Of a DNA stretch of 64,000 nucleotides, positions 1-7,401 are shown one piece after another. The DNA is taken from assembly GCF_000631985.1 (NCBI RefSeq), contig NZ_JFYN01000034.1, positions 62,001 through 126,000 on the forward strand, in the 5' to 3' direction. The stretch comes from Pseudomonas sp. RIT288. GTDB lineage: Bacteria; Pseudomonadota; Gammaproteobacteria; Pseudomonadales; Pseudomonadaceae. Both the position numbers and the translations under genes were made by a program. The first letter of the stretch is position 1. Every line of letters starts with the position of its first letter. The notes beneath the pieces were generated by a model. The model was not told where the DNA came from, searched no databases, and saw only the letters and a list, made by a program, of their open reading frames with translations.

Positions 1-155
1 CGCGGATCAGCGCCGTAGGCAATCCCGGCGGCTCTGTGGAACGTGTCGTCGGGGGTCAGCGCATTGAGCACCTTGACCGGGGAGCACCCGGTCAGCACCA
101 GCAGCAGGAGCCCGCCAAACATTGCGCCGAACCGTTGCCACAGAGGATTTGCCAT
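1..155 (-). CDS. Putative alpha/beta-hydrolase lipoprotein, N-terminal part only
   Basis: The reading frame starts at an ATG at 155 and runs off the left edge of the window, so only about 51 residues are visible. The protein opens with a short basic stretch, a hydrophobic core (LLLLVLTGC) and a lipobox cysteine at residue 24, followed by SPVKVLNALTP and then AGIAYGADPR. This is the typical beginning of Pseudomonas lipoprotein carboxylesterase-like alpha/beta hydrolases, in which the mature chain starts just before a YG.DPR motif. It should be exported and lipid-anchored. It lies 12 bases after the DUF4123 gene on the same strand, so it is probably the third gene of the vgrG cluster. Whether it is a secreted lipase effector, an immunity-type partner or a housekeeping esterase cannot be told from this fragment. 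Confidence 0.6.
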   Translation of the reverse strand, partial: MANPLWQRFGAMFGGLLLLVLTGCSPVKVLNALTPDDTFHRAAGIAYGADP

Positions 156-167
156 GGATGCCGCCCC

Positions 168-962
168 TCAGGATTGATCGATCTGCCACTGTCGTCGCAC
201 ATGGTCGAGGCGTTCCTGCTGGGTCAGCCCATCCGGCACGCCGGGCAGTTGCGCCCGGGGATGCTGCAAGCGTAGCCATAACCAGTCATCCAGCACCGTG
301 CGGTCGCTGAAACCCAGACTCAGCCCCTCCTGCACATGGGAGGCCATGCGCGCGTAGTCGGTTCCCAGGGATTGGCACCAGCGCCAGATGTGTTGTTCCA
401 GCAGGCAGCTTTGCAAACGTTCGCGCTGACGATGGGTGAGGCTTTCGTCGATCCCCAGCGGCTCGACCGCCCACTGCGGGTTGCGCAGTTGCTGCCAGCC
501 CTGAATGCCGATGGCGAGGTCGGCCCAGGTGCCACCGAACCAGCGCAGCAGGCGGATCGGTCCGAGCCAGCGACTCAAGTCGGCGGCATCACAGGCATCG
601 AAGAAATAACTCGCTGTCTGTCGATTGTAGTAACCGAGCAAGGCACGGTGGTTGAGTCCGAACGAGACGCTGAGCATCCGCCGCAGGTGACGCAGAAGTA
701 GCGGTGGCGAGGCATCGCTGGCGAGCAGCAGACCTCGCCAGGTCTGCGGGTCGCGGTAGCACAGCGCAGCCAGTGCCGGGCACCCGTGCAACTCAACCAG
801 CAGCGGCCCCTGTTCGCTCACCGCTTGAAACTCGGTGCCCTCGAACAACCGCGTGCAACGTACCCCGGGGAACCCCTGACGCAGTGTCGCCAGCGCCTGC
901 TGTGCATCGGCGCCATCGAGCAACAGCCACTGTGCCTGCTGGGCAAACCCGACGCCGCTCAA
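168..962 (-). CDS. DUF4123 domain protein, probable T6SS effector adaptor
   Basis: DUF4123 proteins act as chaperones or adaptors that load effectors onto a particular VgrG tip in type VI secretion. The protein has the family's opening pattern (QWLLLDGADAQQAL) and the central LLRWFGGTWADLA region. I start it at a TTG at 962, because that TTG overlaps the TGA stop of vgrG in a TTGA arrangement and leaves 264 residues, with the DUF4123 domain beginning almost at once. A longer open frame extends upstream inside vgrG but encodes arginine-rich sequence without family resemblance. The 4-base overlap implies translational coupling to vgrG. The downstream neighbour is the lipoprotein hydrolase, which makes that hydrolase or something further downstream the likely cargo. 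Confidence 0.8.
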   Translation of the reverse strand: MSGVGFAQQAQWLLLDGADAQQALATLRQGFPGVRCTRLFEGTEFQAVSEQGPLLVELHGCPALAALCYRDPQTWRGLLLASDASPPLLLRHLRRMLSVSFGLNHRALLGYYNRQTASYFFDACDAADLSRWLGPIRLLRWFGGTWADLAIGIQGWQQLRNPQWAVEPLGIDESLTHRQRERLQSCLLEQHIWRWCQSLGTDYARMASHVQEGLSLGFSDRTVLDDWLWLRLQHPRAQLPGVPDGLTQQERLDHVRRQWQIDQS

Positions 963-2296
963 GTGGCGCCGCCCTGATCCAGCGAGGCGACCAGACGGCA
1001 ACTGCAGATCGACGCTGCGCAGTGGTTGTAACTGCCGCCGCCGGGCATCAGGCACAACAGCAACAGCGGTTCGGCGGACTTGAGCCATTGCGCCAGACCT
1101 GCGCTCGGCAGCACGTCCGGCAGCGCCAATGCCTCTGCGCAGTCCTCGATCGCCACCGGCTCCTGCAGCACGCCGCTGATCACTGGCTGATCCGGGTCGC
1201 CCTCATGAAAACTCACCACCACTTCGACACCTTCACGCAACGATGCCAGCGTCTGGTCACTCAACGCCGCCGCGAGCGGTAGCCAACAGTGGCTGGCGGC
1301 AGCGCCTTCGCCCTGATAGACCCAGTCGAATTGCACGGCCACCGGCCGCTGATCATCGGGCTGCGGTTCATCAACCGTCACCACCCAGGCACGTTGCAGG
1401 CTGTGCATGCGCGGTCTGGCACAGGTGCTGGCCCGCGTGGGCAGTGGCGCCTGGGCGCTGGCAACGATGCGGTTGCTGTAAGACGGCTCGCTGGCGGGGT
1501 CGGCACGATGTTCGATCCGGCTCAGCAACCAGCGGCGGTTGCACTCGGCAAGGGGATGCGCGGTCAGCGTCAGCCACTGTGCGCTGCGTAAAGTCGGCAG
1601 ATCGCTGTGGCCATAAGCTTGGCGGGTATCGACTGTTTGCACCTGCGCATCCGCGGCCTGCACCTCTATCTGCCAGCGTCTAACCGAAGGTGCGCTCGCG
1701 CCGGCGTCTACAGAGGCCACACCAGAAACAGGCAACCGCGCCGGATCATCGGCGAAGACCAGACAGTGTCCGTTGGGCCGATGTTCGAAGTAATAATGAA
1801 TCCGTGCCTGGGCGCACAGCCGCTGCACAAATTGCAGATCCGATTCGCGGTATTGCGTGCAAAAGGTGCGCACCGGGTAGTCGCTGTGCAAATCAAAGCG
1901 GCGTTGCGTGCCAGTGATCCCGTGCTCCTTGAGCACCTGCGCAAGGATCTGCGGCACACACTGACTGCTGAAAATCCGCTGACTGAAACGCAGTGCCAGA
2001 TAACTCAGCTTCGGCTCCAGGGTCACCCGACACAATCGGCAACCCTCACCGTGCTCATGCTGGACCACACTCTGCAACTGTCCGCTCAAGCCATTTTGCA
2101 AGGGGCCGAACTGCAGGAACGCCGGGCGATGCAGCAGACCGGCCAGATTCAACTGCGGATCATCGATCAACAGATCGATTGTGAAGACAAAGGGTTCGCT
2201 GATGCCCTCACTTCCGGTAAAGGCCAGCACCTCGAAGGGGTCGGGCAGCCCCGCTACATCGAGACGAAACGACGGCTCGTTGACTGATTCGAACAT
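959..2296 (-). CDS. Short VgrG/TssI-family type VI secretion tip protein
   Basis: The 445-residue protein has the gp27-like part first (SFRLDVAGLPDPFEVLAFTG; later YRESDLQFVQRLCAQARIHY, about residues 150-180). A gp5-like OB fold follows near the C-terminus, with the hallmark VSFHEGDPDQPVISGVL. After the OB fold only about 45 residues remain, ending in a cysteine-containing segment, so the triangular beta-helix spike of a full-length VgrG (usually 600 residues or more) is missing. The stop codon overlaps the start of the DUF4123 gene, so the short length looks like the native end and not a frameshift. No other T6SS structural genes are present, so this is an orphan VgrG-type locus. The upstream spacer is 230 bases and is shared with the end of speA. 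Confidence 0.82.
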   Translation of the reverse strand: MFESVNEPSFRLDVAGLPDPFEVLAFTGSEGISEPFVFTIDLLIDDPQLNLAGLLHRPAFLQFGPLQNGLSGQLQSVVQHEHGEGCRLCRVTLEPKLSYLALRFSQRIFSSQCVPQILAQVLKEHGITGTQRRFDLHSDYPVRTFCTQYRESDLQFVQRLCAQARIHYYFEHRPNGHCLVFADDPARLPVSGVASVDAGASAPSVRRWQIEVQAADAQVQTVDTRQAYGHSDLPTLRSAQWLTLTAHPLAECNRRWLLSRIEHRADPASEPSYSNRIVASAQAPLPTRASTCARPRMHSLQRAWVVTVDEPQPDDQRPVAVQFDWVYQGEGAAASHCWLPLAAALSDQTLASLREGVEVVVSFHEGDPDQPVISGVLQEPVAIEDCAEALALPDVLPSAGLAQWLKSAEPLLLLCLMPGGGSYNHCAASICSCRLVASLDQGGAT

Positions 2297-2458
2297 GGGC
2301 GGATCTCTACAGGAGGGGCGGCCGGGGATTCTCGCCGAGAGCCAAGGCCGAGTAGAGAGCTGAAGTACAACTTAGGAAATGACCTACGCGAAAAGCAGAC
2401 CGGATGACTCTACGGACTGTGGTAGGCAGTTATTTCGCGAGGAATTTGGGAGATGTCC

Positions 2459-2513
2459 CACCGGGTCATCCGAAATTTCCGCCGTTCGCGGAAAAATTTC
2501 AGACAACCCGGTG
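2459..2513 (-). terminator. Nested inverted repeat after speA, likely terminator
   Basis: An outer dyad (CACCGGGT at 2459-2466, ACCCGGTG at 2506-2513) encloses a second one (GAAATTTCCGC near 2472 against GCGGAAAAATTTC near 2488). The structure lies 13 bases past the speA stop on the minus strand. It lacks a clean T run, so it could be a processing or stability hairpin instead. It also lies upstream of vgrG, which is read in the same direction. Confidence 0.45.
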
Positions 2514-2526
2514 CAACAGGCCTGAC

Positions 2527-4440
2527 TCAGGAAGACAGGTAGGAGGAGCGGGTCAGACCCAGACGCAAGGCATCGAGGAACTGCGTGCGTTCGCTGGCAC
2601 TGATGCGGGCACTGGCGCACTTGTCGCGGTAGTGGGTCATCAGTTCTTCCGGCGACAAGTGCACGTAACGCAGCATGTCTTCGATGGTGTCGTGGGTCTC
2701 GATACCGGCGTGGTACACGCTGCCATCGGCGTTCTGGTAGATGTTCACCGAGTCGGTGTCACCGAACAGGTTGTGCATGTCGCCGAGGATTTCCTGATAG
2801 GCGCCGACCAGGAACACGCCCAGCAGATAGTCTTCACCTTCGTTCAGACCGTGTACCGGCAGGCTGGTCTCGATGCTCTGCTCGTCGACGTACTGGTTGA
2901 TCTTGCCGTCGGAGTCGCAGGTCAGGTCTTGCAGCACGGCGCGACGCAGCGGCTCTTCGTCCAGACGATGCAGCGGGATGATCGGCAGCACCTGATCGAT
3001 CGCCCAGGTGTCCGGCAGGCTCTGGAATACCGAGAAGTTGCAGATGTACTTGTCGGCCAGTTTGTCGTTGAGTTCGTCGAGCACCTGACGGTGCGAACGC
3101 TGACGTGCTTTCAACGAGTTGTGCAGGCGACGGCACACGGCGAAGTAGCACTGCTCGGCCAAGGCCTTTTCAGCCAGAGTCAGTTTGCCGTCGGCGTACT
3201 GCGAAGCCACGTCGCTCATGTAATGCGTGGCGCGCCAGTAAGTCTCGGTGACCATTTCGATATCGGTCGGGCCGAGCAAGTCCACCAGCCACTGCACGGT
3301 TTCCGGCAGGTTTTCCTTGTTTTCGATCAGCGGGATTTCGTCGTTGTGTTTCTCGACGTCGGTCACCTGCACCACCAGCATCGCGTGGTGGGCGGTCAGC
3401 GAGCGGCCGCTTTCGGAGAAGATGTGCGGATGCGGCAGGCTCTGCGCGTCGCAGAACTCCTTGAGCATGCCGACCACGACACCGGCATAGTCGTCCATGT
3501 CGTAGTTGATCGAACTGGCATTGCGCGAGTGGGTACCGTCGTAGTCGACACCCAGACCGCCGCCGACGTCGATGTGATCGACCGGCAGGCCAAGGTTGCG
3601 CAGTTCGCCGTAGTAACGGATCGCTTCCTTGAAACCGTGCTGGTAGTCAGCCAGGTTGGCAATCTGCGAACCCATGTGGAAGTGCAGTAAACGAATGCCC
3701 TGATCGAGGCCGGCAGCGCGGAAGCGCTCGACCACCGACAGCAGTTGCGCCGCCGACAGACCGAACTTGGATTTCTCGCCACCGGTGTCCGCCCACTTCG
3801 AGGACGCCAGCGACGACAGGCGCACGCGCAGGCCGACCTGCGGCTTGACCTTGAGCGAGGCAGCTTCTTCGATCACCAGGCCGACTTCGGATTCTTTCTC
3901 GATCACGATGAACACGTTGTGGCCGAGTTTCTGGCCCATCAGCGCCAGACGAATGAACTCGCGGTCCTTGTAACCGTTGCAGACGATGGTGCCGCCCTTC
4001 GGCGCCAGCGCCAGCACGGCCAGCAGTTCAGGTTTGGAGCCGGCTTCCAGCCCGATGGAAACGTTCTGGGTGGCGATGATGTTCTCGATCACCGCTTCTT
4101 GCTGGTTGACCTTGATCGGGTACAGCGCGGTGTACTTGCTCTGGTATTCCAGGCGCTCGATGTTCGAGTCGAAAGCACCGGTCAGCTGACGGACACGGTC
4201 TTGCAGGATGTCGGGGAAACGTACCAGCAACGGCAGGGACAAGCCGCTCTTGCGCAGTTGGTCGACTTGTTCGAACAGGTCGATAGGCGAACTGCTCGGG
4301 CCGTTCGGACGAACTTCGACGCGACCGGCGTCATTGATCGCGAAATACCCGGCCCCCCAATGGCGAATCCCGTAAACACTGCGGCTGTCCGCAACTGTCC
4401 ATTGGCTGCCATCGTCTTTACGTGTGCGTCGTACGGACAT
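2527..4440 (-). CDS. speA: Biosynthetic arginine decarboxylase
   Basis: SpeA converts arginine to agmatine, the first step of the agmatine route to putrescine. It is a PLP-dependent fold-III (alanine-racemase-like) decarboxylase of the cytoplasm. The 637-residue length is normal. The PLP lysine is K110 in YPIKVNQQ, followed by the family motifs GLEAGSKPELL, LLHFHMGSQI and DHIDVGGGLGVDYDGT. The substrate-side C-terminal region contains SVFQSLPDTWAIDQ. The ATG is preceded by AGGGGA at a good distance. This is the first gene of a run of minus-strand backbone genes whose order matches P. aeruginosa. It is transcribed away from yciH's 3' end, with a 217-base spacer that holds two inverted repeats. 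Confidence 0.97.
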   Translation of the reverse strand: MSVRRTRKDDGSQWTVADSRSVYGIRHWGAGYFAINDAGRVEVRPNGPSSSPIDLFEQVDQLRKSGLSLPLLVRFPDILQDRVRQLTGAFDSNIERLEYQSKYTALYPIKVNQQEAVIENIIATQNVSIGLEAGSKPELLAVLALAPKGGTIVCNGYKDREFIRLALMGQKLGHNVFIVIEKESEVGLVIEEAASLKVKPQVGLRVRLSSLASSKWADTGGEKSKFGLSAAQLLSVVERFRAAGLDQGIRLLHFHMGSQIANLADYQHGFKEAIRYYGELRNLGLPVDHIDVGGGLGVDYDGTHSRNASSINYDMDDYAGVVVGMLKEFCDAQSLPHPHIFSESGRSLTAHHAMLVVQVTDVEKHNDEIPLIENKENLPETVQWLVDLLGPTDIEMVTETYWRATHYMSDVASQYADGKLTLAEKALAEQCYFAVCRRLHNSLKARQRSHRQVLDELNDKLADKYICNFSVFQSLPDTWAIDQVLPIIPLHRLDEEPLRRAVLQDLTCDSDGKINQYVDEQSIETSLPVHGLNEGEDYLLGVFLVGAYQEILGDMHNLFGDTDSVNIYQNADGSVYHAGIETHDTIEDMLRYVHLSPEELMTHYRDKCASARISASERTQFLDALRLGLTRSSYLSS

Positions 4441-4520
4441 CGAAGTCCCCTATAAAGAAGTCATAGTGCGTCGCCTGATCTCAGGCCGGCGCAGTCTAAA
4501 GAATGAAAATGACGGTTCGT

Positions 4521-4543
4521 CAGCGCGGCGGTAGACCGCGCTG
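4521..4543 (-). other. Short GC-rich hairpin in the speA upstream region
   Basis: CAGCGCGG at 4521-4528 pairs with CCGCGCTG at 4536-4543 around a 7-base loop, about 80 bases upstream of the speA ATG. It could be part of the 5' leader or an operator. No start site can be fixed from sequence alone. Confidence 0.35.
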
Positions 4544-4576
4544 ACCGCGTGTAGTTTAGAAACCGGTATGAACAGG

Positions 4577-4653
4577 CTCTGTGAAAACCATGGAGACGAC
4601 GCCGGCGCTGAGCATTTCAGAACCGGATCAAGCCGCGGGTGGTTTTCACAGAG
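4577..4653 (-). terminator. Long-loop inverted repeat after yciH
   Basis: A perfect 14-base dyad (CTCTGTGAAAACCA at 4577-4590, TGGTTTTCACAGAG at 4640-4653) begins 4 bases after the yciH stop and encloses about 49 bases. It separates yciH from speA. Its position favours a transcript-end structure, but the loop is long and there is no T tract. Confidence 0.4.
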
Positions 4654-4657
4654 GCTG

Positions 4658-5029
4658 CTAGCCGCCGGACTTCTTCGCTTTGAAACCGTGTTTGATCAGC
4701 TCAGCCAAGAGTAGCTCGACATGATCGCCCTGGATTTCGATGATCCCGTCCTTCAGCGCCCCACCGGTGCCGCAACGTTTCTTCAACGTTGTCGCCAGCT
4801 CCTTGAGGGCGTCTTCGGCCAGTGGCACGCCGGTGATGGTAGTCACCGTCTTGCCGCCACGGCCCTTGCTCTCGCGACGCACGCGGGCTATGCCGTCCCC
4901 GGCCGGGATCACGGTTTGTTTGCAGATACAGGCGTCCACCGGTTTACTGCATTCCGGGCAATGACGACCTGCGTCGGTGGAAAATACCAGGCCACCAAGG
5001 GCGGCGAAGGATGCGGCTTTTTTGGCCAC
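4658..5029 (-). CDS. yciH: Sui1/YciH-type translation initiation factor
   Basis: This is a small eIF1/Sui1-fold protein thought to influence start-codon fidelity or translation under stress in bacteria. An N-terminal cysteine cluster (HCPECSKPVDACIC) is followed by the Sui1 core with KGRGGKTVTTITGV, KKRCGTGGALKDG and IEIQGDH. I choose the GTG at 5029 because AGAGGA lies 6 bases in front of it. A TTG two codons earlier would sit directly on that ribosome site. The resulting 123-residue protein starts MAKKAASFAALGG, the usual Pseudomonas form. It lies downstream of the REP element at 5152 and upstream of speA, as in the P. aeruginosa order. Confidence 0.9.
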   Translation of the reverse strand: MAKKAASFAALGGLVFSTDAGRHCPECSKPVDACICKQTVIPAGDGIARVRRESKGRGGKTVTTITGVPLAEDALKELATTLKKRCGTGGALKDGIIEIQGDHVELLLAELIKHGFKAKKSGG

Positions 5030-5151
5030 CGGCAATCCTCTTGGGAGGACAAAGACTGATCGCGACCTTGGGCAAGGTCATCGACCGCGAAGCCCCACTC
5101 AGGCAGGGGCAGCGCTACTGCACCGAAATTTTTGAACCGCTCGACTTCGAC

Positions 5152-5241
5152 CTGTAGGAGCTGTCGAGTGCAACGAGGCTGCGATCTTTTGATCCTGATC
5201 TTCAAGGATCAAAAGATCGCAGCCTTCAGCAGCTCCTACAT
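5152..5241. repeat. REP doublet (CTGTAGGAGCTG / GATCGCAGCC family)
   Basis: Two REP units face each other. The left arm reads CTGTAGGAGCTG then GGCTGCGATCTTTTGATC, and the right arm is its inverted copy GATCAAAAGATCGCAGCC then CAGCTCCTACA. The element fills much of the 316-base gap between yciH and the NUDIX gene; I see nothing else convincing in the rest of that gap. The same family recurs at 11025, 19661, 46629, 50407, 53275, 58533 and 60232. Confidence 0.93.
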
Positions 5242-5345
5242 GCCTGTAGTCGTTCAGGCCCACGTCAAACCATTCGGTGCAGCTTGAAAAGGTCGCGCAG
5301 TGTAACGGCAAAAAGCGCAATTGCTAAGAGCCAATCGGCGCCAAT

Positions 5346-5903
5346 TTATGAGTTCTTTGCGACGTCGCTTTGCTGCGCCTTCAGATAGCGTTTCAACGCG
5401 GCCAGAGAGTCCGGGCAGTAAGGCTTTTGCTGGATTTCCAGCAGTACCTGTTCGACCGGAATAAAGCGTGCTTCCAGCACTTCTTCCGGCTGCAGCTTCA
5501 GCGGGCCATCCCACACCGCGGAAAACGCCGAGCACCACAGTCGATTGCCGGTGTCCTCGAAGAAGAAATGATCGTGGGCGGTCAGTTCCACCCCGCTCAC
5601 CCCCAATTCCTCTTCCAGCTCGCGGGCCGCCGATTCGGCGTAGGTCTCATCGGCCTGCACCATGCCGCCGGCTGCCACATCCCAGTAACCGGGATAGATC
5701 GCCTTGCTCAAGGTGCGCCGATGTACACAGAGTTCGCCGGCGGAATTGAACAGCATGATGTAAGTGCCGCGCCCGATCAGGCCACGCTCACGCAATTCTG
5801 CCCGCACCAGGGCGCCGAGCAGGTTGTCCTGCTCGTCGACCCAGGCGATCTGTTCAGCATCGGAGGCGGCGCGGTGCGCCGCCTCTCTGGCGCTATCGAC
5901 CAT
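5346..5903 (-). CDS. NUDIX hydrolase (YfcD-like)
   Basis: NUDIX enzymes cleave nucleoside diphosphates linked to another moiety. The 185-residue protein contains a complete Nudix box, GGMVQADET...SAARELEEELGV, with the REXXEE core that binds the metal. Flanking features (RRTLSKAIYPGYWDVAAGG before the box, HFFFEDTGNRLWCSAF after it) match the YfcD subgroup, whose substrate is uncertain and which resembles isopentenyl-diphosphate isomerase-type NUDIX folds. The gene begins 3 bases after the DUF2333 stop, so the two are almost certainly co-transcribed. The pair occupies the position of PA4841-PA4842 in P. aeruginosa. Confidence 0.9.
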   Translation of the reverse strand: MVDSAREAAHRAASDAEQIAWVDEQDNLLGALVRAELRERGLIGRGTYIMLFNSAGELCVHRRTLSKAIYPGYWDVAAGGMVQADETYAESAARELEEELGVSGVELTAHDHFFFEDTGNRLWCSAFSAVWDGPLKLQPEEVLEARFIPVEQVLLEIQQKPYCPDSLAALKRYLKAQQSDVAKNS

Positions 5904-5906
5904 GAC

Positions 5907-6974
5907 TCAGCCCTGATTGAGCAATTGACGCAGATCGATCACTGCGGCGTTGGCCCGGGAAATGTAATTGGCCATGACCAGCGAGTGGTTGGCCAGCACG
6001 CCGAAGCCGCTGCCATTGAGAATCATCGGGCTCCAGACCGGCTCCTGCGATGCTTCCAGCTCACGGATGATCTGGCGCACGCTGACCGTGGCGTTCTTCT
6101 TCGCCAGCACATCGGCAAAGTCCACTTCGATGGCGCGCAACAGGTGCGACAACGCCCAGGCCTGGCCGCGCGCTTCGTAGAACACGTTGTCAATCTGCAT
6201 CCACGGGGTTTCGACGACTTCCTCGTCAACCTGCGGTACTTCGCCAACCGCCGGCACTTCGGTTTTCAGCGCGGTGTTGAGCTTGACCCGGCCGACACTG
6301 GCGGACAGGCGTTGCGACAGCGAACCGAGACGGGTGCCGACATCGCCCAGCCAGTTGTTGAGGTTGTCGGCACGGGCGTAGAACAAGGCGTTTTTCTGCG
6401 TTGGATCAGACAGACGTGCCTGGTAACGGCTCAGGGAGTTGATGCCTTCCTGATATTCCGATTCGCTCGACGGCAGGATCCAGCTCTTGTTGTCGAAGTT
6501 GAAACGCGGTTCGGCCTTGGCCAGATCAGCATCCTCGGCCGACTGTGACTGCGAACGGGCGAAGTCCTTACGCAGGGCACGAGTCAGGTCACGCACCTGC
6601 ACCAGCACGCCGTATTCCCAGCTCGGCGTGTTGTCCATCCACAGGCCAGGCGGGAAACGGTCGTTGGAAATGTAGCCGCCCGGTTTGTTCAACAACGTAC
6701 CGGCAACGGTCTTGAGGGTTTCGACCGTGGTGTAGCCGACGACCATTTGCTTGCCTTCTTTCTCGGCAGCCGCCTGGGCATTTTGCGCCACCGGAAACAG
6801 CGCCGGCTCCTGGCTCCAGTACCAGCCCAGGCCGATGGTCACCAGCAGATAAATGCCGATCAGCGTGGCCAGCGCGCGGCTGAACAACAGTCCGCCCACA
6901 TAGCTGCGGGTGGCCGACTTCGGCTCAGCGGCACGTTCAGGCGCGCTGCCCGCGCGGTTCTTCCAGTCCAGCAT
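5907..6974 (-). CDS. DUF2333 family inner-membrane protein
   Basis: This 355-residue protein has a charged N-terminal tail, one membrane segment at about residues 33-53 (ALATLIGIYLLVTIGLGWYW) and a large periplasmic helical region with SRYQARLSDPTQKNALFYARADNLNNWL. This matches DUF2333, a proteobacterial family of unknown function. The ATG at 6974 follows AAAGGA at a suitable distance. It is the first gene of a two-gene unit with the NUDIX hydrolase. No catalytic motif is evident, and I do not assign a role. Confidence 0.88.
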   Translation of the reverse strand: MLDWKNRAGSAPERAAEPKSATRSYVGGLLFSRALATLIGIYLLVTIGLGWYWSQEPALFPVAQNAQAAAEKEGKQMVVGYTTVETLKTVAGTLLNKPGGYISNDRFPPGLWMDNTPSWEYGVLVQVRDLTRALRKDFARSQSQSAEDADLAKAEPRFNFDNKSWILPSSESEYQEGINSLSRYQARLSDPTQKNALFYARADNLNNWLGDVGTRLGSLSQRLSASVGRVKLNTALKTEVPAVGEVPQVDEEVVETPWMQIDNVFYEARGQAWALSHLLRAIEVDFADVLAKKNATVSVRQIIRELEASQEPVWSPMILNGSGFGVLANHSLVMANYISRANAAVIDLRQLLNQG

Positions 6975-7401
6975 GGCGATATCCTTTCAATCACTTGGGT
7001 TCAACGGTTCGACCACAACCATACAACAACGTGCCAAGGCCGGCACCCGCCATTGAAGAGAAGCAGAAAATCCACGGAAGGACCGGCCTCGACCTGCGAA
7101 TTTTCTAGGGGTTTCCCTGATACACGGCCATCAACAAAGCTGCACACGAGGCATTTGCAGATCAGCGCCTGTGTGCAGCACAGCGTTGTGCACAAAAGCT
7201 TTCTTTACCCGTAGACCAGCACCAAATGCCCGGTTTCCGGGAGGTTCATCGACGAACAGGTTCAATCCGACACCACTCGGTCAGAAACTGAATTGTGCAG
7301 CACCGCAGATTATTGACTCACGACACTCATATAAGGGAAAAGAGGTGCTAGCATAGAGCCACCAGTCGATCTCAGCATGCGCCCTAACTAGTAGTCAGGA
7401 T
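6975..7401. other. Divergent intergenic region between DUF2333 and gcbA
   Basis: These 427 bases separate two divergent genes and must carry both promoters. I see no REP element, no convincing gene and no clear terminator. A TTGACT at about 7314 has no well-spaced -10 partner. The gcbA ribosome site (CAGGAT, just before the ATG at 7402) is weak. Confidence 0.6.

Noticed and set aside
6975..7401. A small RNA or promoter in the gcbA upstream region
   Set aside because: TTGACT near 7314 lacks a correctly spaced -10 element, and no stable hairpin with a T tract was seen.
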